A stretch of 20,745 nucleotides of DNA. It comes from an uncultured Spirochaetales bacterium (lineage in GTDB: Bacteria > Spirochaetota > Spirochaetia > Sphaerochaetales > Sphaerochaetaceae). A program made the translations under genes and the position numbers. The notes beneath the pieces are model-generated. The model did not search any database. It had not been told where the DNA came from and saw only the letters and a program-made list of their open reading frames with translations. This document shows, in pieces, positions 12,073 through 20,176 of the stretch. Within the stretch, counting starts at the first letter, position 1; every line of letters starts with the position of its first letter. The stretch covers positions 1-20,745 of the forward strand of contig CAKQTE010000090.1 of the NCBI GenBank assembly GCA_934276485.1, given 5' to 3'.

Positions 12073-14589
12073 TTATTTAACTACGAAGTTTACAAGTTTT
12101 CCAGGAACAACGATTTCCTTAACAAGAGTCTTTCCATCAAGGTAAGACTTTACTTTTTCATCGTTCTTGGCAGCTTCCAGTAGCTCATCCTTTGATGCAT
12201 TTGCGCTAACTTGTACTCTACCTCTTAGCTTTCCATTGACCTGTACAACAAGCTCTATCTCATCGTCCTTTGTCTTTGCTTCGTCATACATTGGCCATGG
12301 CTCAAGAGCAACTGATGGCTTGTGTCCAAACATCGCCCAAAGCTCTTCAGATAGGTGAGGAGTGTATGGAGAGAGTAGAAGAGTAAGTGTTTCCATAGCT
12401 TTCTTAGGAACAACTTCCAATCTATTAAGCTCATTTACAAATACCATCATCTGGGAAATAGCAGTGTTGAAGCTTAGATTTGCTGTGTCCTCAGATACCT
12501 TCTTGATGGTCTTATGCATTAGCTTATCAAGATCCTTTGGCATCTCTATCTCTTCAATCTTCTTCTCTGTTGCGATTCTCCAGATTCTATCAAGGAATCT
12601 ATAAACACCTATAAATCCATTTGTTGCCCATGGCTTTGATTCTCTCAATGGTCCCATGAACATCTCGTACATTCTTACTGAGTCTGCACCGTAGTCTCTG
12701 ATAAAGTCATCTGGGTTGATTACGTTCTTTAGAGACTTACTCATCTTGGCAATAACCTGTGTGAGCTCTTCGCCAGTAGCTTTCTCGTAGTACTTTCCAT
12801 CTTTCTCTTCAACTTCATCAACTGGAACAAGAGTCTTGTTCTTTCTCTGATAAGCGAATGATGTGATCATGCCTTGGTTGACCAAGCGCTGGAATGGTTC
12901 TGGTGTTGATACTAGTCCCAAGTCATATAGTACATGGTGCCAGAAACGAGCATACAAGAGGTGAAGAACTGCGTGCTCTGCTCCTCCTACATACAAATCT
13001 ACAGGCATCCAATATTTCTCTTTCTCTGGATCTAGGAATGCTTTCTCGTTCTTTGGATCGATATATCTTAGATAGTACCAGCAAGAACCTGCCCACTGAG
13101 GCATTGTGTTAGTCTCTCTCTTTGCATCCTTTCCACACTTAGGACATTTGCAGTTTACCCACTCTGTAACATTTACAAGAGGGGACTCTCCTGTACCAGA
13201 AGGCTCATATTTTGAAACTTGAGGAAGTGTCAAAGGAAGCTCTTCTTCTGGAACCAATACAGTTCCACAATCAGGGCAATGAATTAGAGGAATTGGTTCA
13301 CCCCAATATCTTTGGCGTGAGAAAACCCAGTCTCTTAGCTTGTAATTAACTGCCTTATGACCACAGCCTTCCTTTTCAAGATATTCAAGCATCTTCTTGA
13401 TAGCATCTGCTTTATTCAGTCCATCAAGCCAATCTGAGTTAACGTGTATTCCATCTTCTGTCCAAGCTTGAGTCTGTACATCAACTTCGCTTTTTAGTAC
13501 TTCGATGATAGGGAGATTGAAATTCTTTGCAAATTCCCAGTCTCTGTCATCGTGAGCAGGAACTGCCATGATAGCACCTGTTCCATATGAGATAAGTACA
13601 TAGTCAGCGATCCAAATAGGAATCTTCTTTCCATTTACAGGGTTGATAGCATAAGAGCCTGAGAATACACCAGTCTTGTCTTTGTTGAGGTCTGTTCTCT
13701 CAAGATCTGATTTGTGCTTTGTCTTCTCCAGGTATTCATTTACAGCATCTCTCTGTTCATCTGTTGTAAGCTTTGCTACCATTGGGTGCTCTGGTGCGAT
13801 AACCATATATGTTGCCCCAAAGAGAGTATCACAACGGGTTGTATATACCTCTAGTTTCTCTCCAGGGTGCTTCTCGAGCTCAAAGAATACTGCTGCTCCC
13901 TCTGATTTTCCGATCCAGTTGCGCTGCATTGCTTTAACGCTCTCTGGCCAATCGAGAGAATCGAGGCCTGCAAGAAGTCTATCTGCATATGCTGTGATTC
14001 TTAGCATCCATTGTCTGATGTTCTTCTTCTCAACCTTTGCGCCACATCTTTCGCAGTGGCCTTCCTTTACCTCTTCGTTAGCAAGACCTGTCTTACATTC
14101 AGGGCACCAGTTGATCGGAGTATTAGCCTCATAAGCCAATCCCTTCTCATATAGCTTCTCGAAGATCCACTGTGTCCAATGGTAATAGTCTTCATTGCAA
14201 GTTGAGATCTCCCTGTCCCAATCATAGCTGAAGCCTAGGGATTTGATCTGTCTACGGAAGTTATCGATATTCTTGTTTGTTGTAACAAGAGGATGGGTTC
14301 CTGTTTTGATCGCATAGTTCTCAGCAGGAAGTCCGAATGAATCGAAGCCCATTGGATGGAGTACATTGTATCCATTCATTCTAAGATATCTGCAATAGAT
14401 ATCTGTTGCTGTATAGCCTTCAGGATGTCCTACGTGAAGACCTGCTCCTGATGGATATGGGAACATATCCAAGACATATGCTCTTTTATCTTTTGGAACA
14501 GAAGGATCTTCGACTGCCTTGAAGGTCTTGTTCTTTTCCCAATATTGCTGCCACTTTGGTTCAATTTCATTAAAAGGATATTTACTCAT
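12073..14589 (-). CDS. leuS: leucyl-tRNA synthetase
   Basis: Class I aminoacyl-tRNA synthetase charging tRNA-Leu with leucine. The 838-residue protein, normal for bacterial LeuRS, has the HIGH-type motif HVGH (52-55) and KMSKS (615-619). A zinc-ribbon-like CPEC...CERC segment lies in the N-terminal half. The CP1 editing domain shows TTRCDTLFGATY and MAVPAHDDRDWEF, the residues that clear mischarged isoleucine or norvaline. A second Cys cluster (CPDC, CKCPKC) precedes WAGSCWYYLRY. The C-terminal domain ends in the VQVNGKLRG strand and tail. The start at 14589 (SKYPFNEIEPKWQ) matches family N-termini; the frame stays open for 64 codons upstream without similarity. It has no Shine-Dalgarno and follows an extended -10 directly. 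The pectinesterase gene lies 55 nt upstream on the same strand. Confidence 0.97.
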   Translation of the reverse strand: MSKYPFNEIEPKWQQYWEKNKTFKAVEDPSVPKDKRAYVLDMFPYPSGAGLHVGHPEGYTATDIYCRYLRMNGYNVLHPMGFDSFGLPAENYAIKTGTHPLVTTNKNIDNFRRQIKSLGFSYDWDREISTCNEDYYHWTQWIFEKLYEKGLAYEANTPINWCPECKTGLANEEVKEGHCERCGAKVEKKNIRQWMLRITAYADRLLAGLDSLDWPESVKAMQRNWIGKSEGAAVFFELEKHPGEKLEVYTTRCDTLFGATYMVIAPEHPMVAKLTTDEQRDAVNEYLEKTKHKSDLERTDLNKDKTGVFSGSYAINPVNGKKIPIWIADYVLISYGTGAIMAVPAHDDRDWEFAKNFNLPIIEVLKSEVDVQTQAWTEDGIHVNSDWLDGLNKADAIKKMLEYLEKEGCGHKAVNYKLRDWVFSRQRYWGEPIPLIHCPDCGTVLVPEEELPLTLPQVSKYEPSGTGESPLVNVTEWVNCKCPKCGKDAKRETNTMPQWAGSCWYYLRYIDPKNEKAFLDPEKEKYWMPVDLYVGGAEHAVLHLLYARFWHHVLYDLGLVSTPEPFQRLVNQGMITSFAYQRKNKTLVPVDEVEEKDGKYYEKATGEELTQVIAKMSKSLKNVINPDDFIRDYGADSVRMYEMFMGPLRESKPWATNGFIGVYRFLDRIWRIATEKKIEEIEMPKDLDKLMHKTIKKVSEDTANLSFNTAISQMMVFVNELNRLEVVPKKAMETLTLLLSPYTPHLSEELWAMFGHKPSVALEPWPMYDEAKTKDDEIELVVQVNGKLRGRVQVSANASKDELLEAAKNDEKVKSYLDGKTLVKEIVVPGKLVNFVVK

Positions 14590-14596
14590 GGCAAGG

Positions 14597-14605
14597 ATTT
14601 TAGCA
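14597..14605 (-). promoter_or_regulatory. extended -10 promoter of leuS (leaderless)
   Basis: On the minus strand TGCTAAAAT (extended -10) is followed by 7 nt (CCTTGCC) and the leuS ATG. It has the same geometry and the same TGC extension as the pth promoter. No Shine-Dalgarno and no convincing -35 are seen. Confidence 0.55.
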
Positions 14606-14644
14606 CTTAGAGTACAAAATAGCCATAAGAGGATATTCGTCTGA

Positions 14645-15487
14645 CTATTGCAAAAATGTACAATTCTCCATGCTGAATGTAGATAAGTAAGCTTTATCCT
14701 CTCTTCCATGCCAAGGAGAGAAGCCTGCTTTATGGATGTGCTTACCGAATGTACAATTTCGGAATATTGCCTTTCCTTCATCGCGCCAAGGACGCATTAG
14801 ATAAACAAATTCCTCTTTATCTATGTGAGATGTGAATTTGCAAGAATCGAAGAGAAAGCCTTTGCCTTCTTTCTTTCCAGAAGGCGCTGCGACATAGCCC
14901 TCGTCTACGCTTTCAATCTCTACGCTTTTGAATACAGCGTCTCCGCCTCCAAAAATAAAGTCAATGCTACCAGAGATATATCCACCTTCATATAAAAGAG
15001 TAGAGAGTTTTCTTTCTGTAAAGCATCTTGGGCCATAGAAACCTCTCTTTTCTCTCTCCTCATCAGGAAGAGGAGATATAAACAGAGTATCTTGGTTTGC
15101 CTTAAGCGTAACGTTCTTCAAGTGAGCATTCTCTACATCTAGATATAGAGCCAATGCCTGTCCGACATCTTTTCCGCTTCCGGATGCGTTATGGAATGCG
15201 ATGTTCTCAAGATATAGCTTTTCGCCAGAGAAGAATGCGGTATAAGTTCTGAAAGTCCCTCTCTTTAAGCCATCAGGCATGATCTCACGAGCGAAATCGG
15301 AATTGATTACAATTACATTGCCTCTTGCGATGATCGATAGGTCTTTCTTGTCTGAAAAGAGCTTTTCCTTATATATGCCTTCGCATACATAGATAGTTGC
15401 TTCTATATTGTAAGGAATTGCATTCAATGCTTCCTGTATATTATCAAAATCCCCTGATCCATCTTTTGCAACAACAAGCTCTAGCAT
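14645..15487 (-). CDS. pectinesterase (carbohydrate esterase family 8), cytoplasmic
   Basis: Removes methyl groups from galacturonate residues of pectin. The 280-residue beta-helix protein has the full set of family motifs: GIYKE (37-41), QALAL (110-114), QDTLF (132-136) with catalytic D133, DFIFG (176-180) with nucleophile D176, and RPW (232-234). There is no signal peptide, so it presumably acts on imported, partly methylated oligogalacturonides. The start at 15487 is chosen because GGAGG lies 9 nt upstream. An in-frame ATG at 15529 has no ribosome binding site and would add 14 residues unlike the family. No other pectin genes lie in the window; its partner genes must be elsewhere. Confidence 0.9.
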   Translation of the reverse strand: MLELVVAKDGSGDFDNIQEALNAIPYNIEATIYVCEGIYKEKLFSDKKDLSIIARGNVIVINSDFAREIMPDGLKRGTFRTYTAFFSGEKLYLENIAFHNASGSGKDVGQALALYLDVENAHLKNVTLKANQDTLFISPLPDEEREKRGFYGPRCFTERKLSTLLYEGGYISGSIDFIFGGGDAVFKSVEIESVDEGYVAAPSGKKEGKGFLFDSCKFTSHIDKEEFVYLMRPWRDEGKAIFRNCTFGKHIHKAGFSPWHGREDKAYLSTFSMENCTFLQ

Positions 15488-15582
15488 CTTTAGTGGCCTC
15501 CAACTATTTATATGATGATATATTTCCATCTCTTAGGAGAGAACAGAATATGCATTTTTCAGTTGTTTCGAAAAAAACATAC

Positions 15583-15600
15583 TTTCGTCTTAGAACGAAA
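15583..15600. promoter_or_regulatory. inverted repeat next to the parE -35 box
   Basis: TTTCGT (15583-15588) and ACGAAA (15595-15600) form a 6-bp inverted repeat with 6-nt spacer, ending one base before the TTGCAA -35 hexamer. A separate TTTCGAAA palindrome lies at 15566-15573. The position suits an operator controlling parE, the pectinesterase gene or both, but no regulator is adjacent. Confidence 0.3.
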
Positions 15601-15601
15601 T

Positions 15602-15631
15602 TTGCAAGCTTTTGTTATTTTACGCTATACT
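15602..15631 (+). promoter_or_regulatory. promoter of the parE-parC operon (leaderless)
   Basis: TTGCAA (15602-15607) and TATACT (15626-15631) are separated by 18 nt. The -10 ends 7 nt (AAGAAAT) before the ATG at 15639. The short purine run in between is too close to act as a ribosome binding site on an mRNA starting at about 15638-15639. Confidence 0.55.
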
Positions 15632-15638
15632 AAGAAAT

Positions 15639-17444
15639 ATGGCATATGACGAAAGCAATATTAAATCCCTTTCTTCAATAGAGCACATCAGATTACGTCC
15701 TGGAATGTATATTGGAAGATTGGGAAATGGTTCACATCCCGATGATGGTATTTATATTCTGCTAAAAGAAGTTATCGACAACTCCATCGACGAGTTCATG
15801 GAAGGACATGGCGATAGGATAAACGTTACTGTTGAAAACAGAAGAGTAACAGTCAGAGACTTTGGTCGAGGTATCCCACTCAATAAGGTGATTGAGTGTG
15901 TTTCTGTTATCAACACAGGTGCAAAATACGATAACGAGGCATTCCAATATTCTGTAGGTCTTAATGGTGTAGGTACAAAAGCTGTCAATGCTCTTTCTAC
16001 AGAGTTTGAAGTTACAAGTATCAGGGATGGCGAATATCTATATGCCTCTTTCAAGTTAGGAGAACTTCAAAAGAAGAAGAGAGGAAAGACAGATCAACCT
16101 AACGGTACAGAGATGAGTTTCATTCCAGATTCCTCTCCTGAGGTATTTGGAAACTATGAATATAACGAAGATTATATTCGTGAGAGACTGTGGAACTATG
16201 CTTATCTGAATAAAGGTTTAACTATCTCATTCAATGGACGCCTTATTAAGAGCCAGAGAGGTTTGATGGATCTTGTGCATAAGATTCTTGGAGAAGATGG
16301 ACTATACCCATTGATTACATTCAAGAATGAGCATTTGGAATTTGCATTTACTCATACAAATGGCTATGGCGAGAGCTATCACTCATATGTCAACGGACAA
16401 TATACCTCTGATGGAGGAACTCATGAAGCTGCTTTCAAGGAAGGTGTATTGAAAGGAATAAACGAGTTCTATAAGAAAAGTTGGAATGCTCCCGAGATCA
16501 GAGATGGAATTGTTGCAACAGTTGCGATTAAAGTCCAGAATCCTGTCTTTGAATCCCAGACAAAGAACAAGCTTGGAAACACGGATGTCCGATCTTGGAT
16601 AGTCCAAGAGGTAAAGGAAGCTGTTATAGATAATCTTATGAAGAATAAGGATATTGCGAAGAGCCTTGAAGATAAGATTGTCAATAACGAGAAAGTCCAT
16701 AAGGAAGAGGCTGCTGTCAGAAATGGAGCAAAAGAAAGAGCAAAGCGAACTGCAATCAACATTCCAAAGCTCAAGGAATGCAAATATCATCTGAACTCAT
16801 GTCCTGCTGCCCATAGAGAGATGGGCGAAAATTCAATGATCTTCCTCACAGAGGGAGACTCTGCAGCTGGATCCTTGAACAAGACACGTAATCCTGACTA
16901 TCAAGCAGTATTCGCATTAAAAGGTAAGCCTCAGAATGTCCAGGGCAAGAAAAGAACAGAGATCTATAAAAACGAAGAGCTATACAATATCATGGTAGCT
17001 CTTGGTGTTGAGGAAGATGTAGAGAATCTAAGATATGGAAAGGTTGTAATCGCAACCGATGCCGATGTCGATGGCTTTCATATCAGGATACTTTTGATGA
17101 CATATTTCTTCACATTCTTTGAAGAGATCATCAAACAAGGACGACTGTATATACTCGAAACTCCTCTCTTTAGAGTAAGAAACAAGAAAGTCACAGAGTA
17201 TTGCTACTCAGAAGAGGAGAGAGATGAGGCTTGTAAGAGAATCAGTAGTGCTGAGATCACACGATTCAAAGGCTTGGGAGAGATCAGTCCTGATGAATTC
17301 AAGGGCTTTATCGATAAGGATATCAAGCTAGTACCTGTTACATATGATTCATTAAAGGATATCAGGGATGAGATGCAATTCTATATGGGTGACAATACTC
17401 CAACGAGGCGTGATTTTATTATGGAGAACCTTCTAAATGGCTAA
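15639..17444 (+). CDS. parE: DNA topoisomerase IV subunit B
   Basis: ATPase/Toprim subunit of a type IIA topoisomerase, acting with ParC to decatenate chromosomes. The 601-residue protein has the GHKL ATPase with E44 (catalytic base), N48 (Mg), RDFGRGIP (73-80) and GLNGVGTKAVNALS (107-120). The transducer domain has the QTKNKLG loop with its conserved lysine. The Toprim domain has EGDSAAG (from E405) and DADVDG (474-479). It is shorter than GyrB, and ALKGKPQN rather than the GyrB-type LRGKILN favours ParE of the Bacteroidetes/Chlamydia/spirochaete type. The start at 15639 is chosen over an in-frame ATG at 15612 by family N-termini and the promoter position. It overlaps parC by 8 nt, indicating translational coupling. 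Whether gyrB is elsewhere cannot be seen. Confidence 0.92.
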   Translation: MAYDESNIKSLSSIEHIRLRPGMYIGRLGNGSHPDDGIYILLKEVIDNSIDEFMEGHGDRINVTVENRRVTVRDFGRGIPLNKVIECVSVINTGAKYDNEAFQYSVGLNGVGTKAVNALSTEFEVTSIRDGEYLYASFKLGELQKKKRGKTDQPNGTEMSFIPDSSPEVFGNYEYNEDYIRERLWNYAYLNKGLTISFNGRLIKSQRGLMDLVHKILGEDGLYPLITFKNEHLEFAFTHTNGYGESYHSYVNGQYTSDGGTHEAAFKEGVLKGINEFYKKSWNAPEIRDGIVATVAIKVQNPVFESQTKNKLGNTDVRSWIVQEVKEAVIDNLMKNKDIAKSLEDKIVNNEKVHKEEAAVRNGAKERAKRTAINIPKLKECKYHLNSCPAAHREMGENSMIFLTEGDSAAGSLNKTRNPDYQAVFALKGKPQNVQGKKRTEIYKNEELYNIMVALGVEEDVENLRYGKVVIATDADVDGFHIRILLMTYFFTFFEEIIKQGRLYILETPLFRVRNKKVTEYCYSEEERDEACKRISSAEITRFKGLGEISPDEFKGFIDKDIKLVPVTYDSLKDIRDEMQFYMGDNTPTRRDFIMENLLNG

Positions 17445-19428
17445 AGCAGAAAAACTATATAAGAACTATTTTTTGGAATATGCATCCTATGTAATCAGGG
17501 ATAGAGCTATCCCTGAGCTGATGGATGGCTTCAAGCCAGTACAGAGAAGAATCATCCATGCAATGCTCGAAAAAGATGATGGTAGATTCAATAAAGTTGC
17601 AGGTATCGTAGGAGACGCGATGCATTACCATCCACATGGAGACGCTTCCATATATGGTGCAATCGTAACACTGGAAAATGCAGGCTTGTTCATTGAAGGA
17701 CAGGGTAACTACGGAAACGTTCTCACAGGAGACTCTGCTGCTGCTCCTAGATATATAGAGGCTCGTCTAACGCCATTTGCAAAGAAAGTATTGTACTCTC
17801 CTGAGATCACTGAATATGTCGATAGCTATGATGGTAGACATAAAGAGCCAGTTGTGTTTCCTGCAAAGATTCCTGTAGTTGCAGTTCAAGGCACAAGCGG
17901 AATTGCAGTAGGAATGGCTACAAAGATCCTTCCTCATAACCTTTTGGAGATTCTGGAAGCACAGAAGAAAGCTCTAAAAGGAGAGAAAGTTACTATCTAT
18001 CCAGATTTCCCAACCGGAGGAATCATTGACGTATCTGAATATGATGATGGAAAGGGAAAAGTCACAGTAAGGGCAAAGTTGAATGCAACGGATCCCAAGA
18101 AGCTTATAATTGAGGAACTTCCATTTGAAGTAACTTCCTCGATGATGATCGAATCTATCGAGAAAGCCAACAAGAATGGACAGCTAAAGATTGCTTCTAT
18201 CAACGACTATACTGCAGAGAAGGCAAATATCGAAATCTGTTGGCAGCGTGGAACATATTCCGAGGATATGGTCGATGTTTTGTATGCAACCACAGATTGT
18301 CAATTGAAGATTTCTGTAAATCCTTTGGTAATCGAGGATGGTCTACCAAAGATTGTTGGAATCTCGGAGATGGTTGAATACCATGCAAATCATCTAAAAC
18401 AGGTTCTATCTGCAGAGCTTGAGTGTGATCTTAAGCACTTGGAAGAAAGACGCAGAGCACGCACTCTTGAACGCATCTTCATCGAAGAGCGCATATATAA
18501 GAAGATTGAGAACAAGACAAGCCAAGAACAGATCAATAAAGCCATCATCACAGCTTTCAAACCTTTTGTAGATACCGAGCTTGGAGGAATAGAGGTAACT
18601 GTTGATGATATAGATAGACTCTTGAAGATTCCAATTCGAAGAATCTCTCTATTTGATATCGAAAAGAACAGAGCAGAACTATCACAGATCGAGGCCGATA
18701 TCCTCGACAGGCACTATAAGCTTGAACATATTGTTGAATATGCAACAGATTACCTGACTGAGCTCGAGAATATGGTCGATAAGAAAGTATTTGCTCGAAA
18801 AACAGAGATTTCTTCTATCGAAGTTGTGACTGCAAAGGATGTTGCTGTCAGAAATATGGATCTTAGATATGACAAGGAAACAGGGTACCTAGGAACATCC
18901 ATAAAGACAGGGGAGCCTTTGTTGAAGGTAAGTCCATTCGACAAGGTCTTCTATATGAAGAGCAATGGCGAATACAGGGTTGTTTCAACAATCGATAAGG
19001 TATTTATTGGTAAGGAAGGTATATTCTATATCAACTATGCAGAGAAGGATATTATCTCCAAGGAGGTATTCACGATTATCTATCGTGATAAACTAGGAGA
19101 GAAGAATGTCTATATGATCAAGAGATTCAGAATCTCTGCTTGGTCGAACGATAAGTCTTATTTTGCAGTTGCTGGTAAGAATGCGAAAGTCAAGAAAATC
19201 TCTCTATTCCCATCTGCAAAGATTTCATTGAAATACAAGCCAGGACTTGGTTATAGGGTGCTGGAAGAGGAATTCAGATTCGCAGATTTCAGAATCCTGA
19301 AGAGTGCAACAGGAGCAGGTCAGCAACTTGCAACCAAGGAGCTTGCATCTCTTGGCATTAGGCCAACAAAGGATAATATAACAACAGAGGAAGCTTCTCC
19401 TTCTTTGTTTGATGAGGATGAAAAATGA
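17437..19428 (+). CDS. parC: DNA topoisomerase IV subunit A
   Basis: The breakage-reunion subunit of topoisomerase IV. The 663-residue protein begins with the winged-helix domain FKPVQRRI (32-39), the HPHGDASIYG segment (65-74), GQGNYGN (88-94) and the active-site pair R105-Y106 in AAAPRYIEARL. A coiled-coil and tower region follow at about 330-450, then a short, divergent C-terminal beta-domain (about 490-640) lacking a GyrA box, so it should not wrap DNA as gyrase does. In the quinolone-interacting helix the positions equal to E. coli ParC S80 and E84 are A70 and G74. It overlaps parE by 8 nt and the next gene by 4 nt. GGAG at 17423-17426 is the ribosome binding site. Confidence 0.92.
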   Translation: MAKAEKLYKNYFLEYASYVIRDRAIPELMDGFKPVQRRIIHAMLEKDDGRFNKVAGIVGDAMHYHPHGDASIYGAIVTLENAGLFIEGQGNYGNVLTGDSAAAPRYIEARLTPFAKKVLYSPEITEYVDSYDGRHKEPVVFPAKIPVVAVQGTSGIAVGMATKILPHNLLEILEAQKKALKGEKVTIYPDFPTGGIIDVSEYDDGKGKVTVRAKLNATDPKKLIIEELPFEVTSSMMIESIEKANKNGQLKIASINDYTAEKANIEICWQRGTYSEDMVDVLYATTDCQLKISVNPLVIEDGLPKIVGISEMVEYHANHLKQVLSAELECDLKHLEERRRARTLERIFIEERIYKKIENKTSQEQINKAIITAFKPFVDTELGGIEVTVDDIDRLLKIPIRRISLFDIEKNRAELSQIEADILDRHYKLEHIVEYATDYLTELENMVDKKVFARKTEISSIEVVTAKDVAVRNMDLRYDKETGYLGTSIKTGEPLLKVSPFDKVFYMKSNGEYRVVSTIDKVFIGKEGIFYINYAEKDIISKEVFTIIYRDKLGEKNVYMIKRFRISAWSNDKSYFAVAGKNAKVKKISLFPSAKISLKYKPGLGYRVLEEEFRFADFRILKSATGAGQQLATKELASLGIRPTKDNITTEEASPSLFDEDEK

Positions 19429-20105
19429 TAACCAAAGATAGAATCCTATATGAAGACAATCATCTAATTGTAATAAACAAGCTCCCTGGAGAGCTTGTGC
19501 AAGGAGACAAAACTGGAGACAGAACTCTTGCAGATGATGTTAAACAATACCTTAAGGTTACATACAACAAGCCAGGAAACGTGTACTTGGGAATTCCTCA
19601 TCGCTTAGATAGACCTACTTCCGGAATTGTCATCTATACAAAGACAGAAAAGGCTTTGATTCGTCTCAATGAGATGTTCAAAGGCTCTGGTGTAAAGAAG
19701 ACATATTGGGCAATAGTCGACAATCTTCCTCAAAAGGAAGAAGCAACACTTGTTCACTATATATCAAGAGACACCGTGAACAATAAATCTGTTGCATACC
19801 CAATAGAGAAGAAGGGGACAAAGGTTGCCAAGCTCGATTACAAGGTAATTGGATCTTCGAATAAATATCATTTGTTGGAGATCGATCTTCATACAGGACG
19901 CCATCATCAGATCAGAGCACAGCTTGCTGCAATCGGAGTTCATATCAAGGGAGACTTGAAGTATGGTGCAGCACGCTCAAATCCAGATGGAGGAATATGT
20001 TTGCATGCAAGAAAGGTTGTATTTACCCATCCTGTAAAGAAGGAAGAGATAACAATCATTGCACCACCTCCTGCTGATAATCTTTGGTCTTTTTTCGTGA
20101 AATAG
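19425..20105 (+). CDS. RluA-family RNA pseudouridine synthase
   Basis: Converts specific uridines of rRNA or tRNA to pseudouridine. The 226-residue protein has HRLDRPTSG (59-67) with catalytic D62, the tyrosine-containing KTYWAIV strand, and the late motif HTGRHHQIRAQL. It lacks an N-terminal S4 domain, so it resembles RluA/TruC-type members rather than RluC/RluD. The exact target cannot be assigned. The ATG overlaps the parC stop as ATGA, with GAGGA (19414-19418) as ribosome binding site, so it is the third gene of the topoisomerase operon. Downstream, AAAAG and CTTTTT around 20110-20127 form only a weak terminator-like element. Confidence 0.92.
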   Translation: MITKDRILYEDNHLIVINKLPGELVQGDKTGDRTLADDVKQYLKVTYNKPGNVYLGIPHRLDRPTSGIVIYTKTEKALIRLNEMFKGSGVKKTYWAIVDNLPQKEEATLVHYISRDTVNNKSVAYPIEKKGTKVAKLDYKVIGSSNKYHLLEIDLHTGRHHQIRAQLAAIGVHIKGDLKYGAARSNPDGGICLHARKVVFTHPVKKEEITIIAPPPADNLWSFFVK

Positions 20106-20149
20106 GGGTAAAAGGCTTAAAAATCTTTTTATTAGCAAAAATCGGAGAT

Positions 20150-20176
20150 AACGACCTTATATATTAGGAGGTCGTT
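20150..20176 (+). promoter_or_regulatory. hairpin masking the Shine-Dalgarno of the AAA-ATPase-like gene
   Basis: AACGACCT (20150-20157) and AGGTCGTT (20169-20176) form a perfect 8-bp stem with an 11-nt AU-rich loop. The right arm ends at the base before the ATG at 20177. The Shine-Dalgarno AGGAGG (20166-20171) is half in the stem and half in the loop. In RNA this could limit translation; in DNA it could be an operator. Confidence 0.5.

Noticed and set aside
13676..14134. Open frame of 152 codons on the plus strand inside leuS
   Set aside because: It is antisense to a conserved catalytic/editing region of LeuRS, has serine-rich composition typical of reverse-frame shadows, and has no ribosome binding site or homology I recognise.
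14610..14640. CTTATGGCTAT shared (minus strand) with the hairpin after sdaA at 10860-10870
   Set aside because: Only 11 bases with different surroundings; likely chance in AT-rich DNA.
14590..14781. 64-codon N-terminal extension of leuS
   Set aside because: It overlaps the pectinesterase stop region, has no family similarity, and the start at 14589 has the expected LeuRS N-terminus and a promoter just before it.
15487..15529. Longer pectinesterase starting at 15529
   Set aside because: No ribosome binding site precedes that ATG, whereas GGAGG is well placed for 15487, and the added residues do not form a signal peptide.
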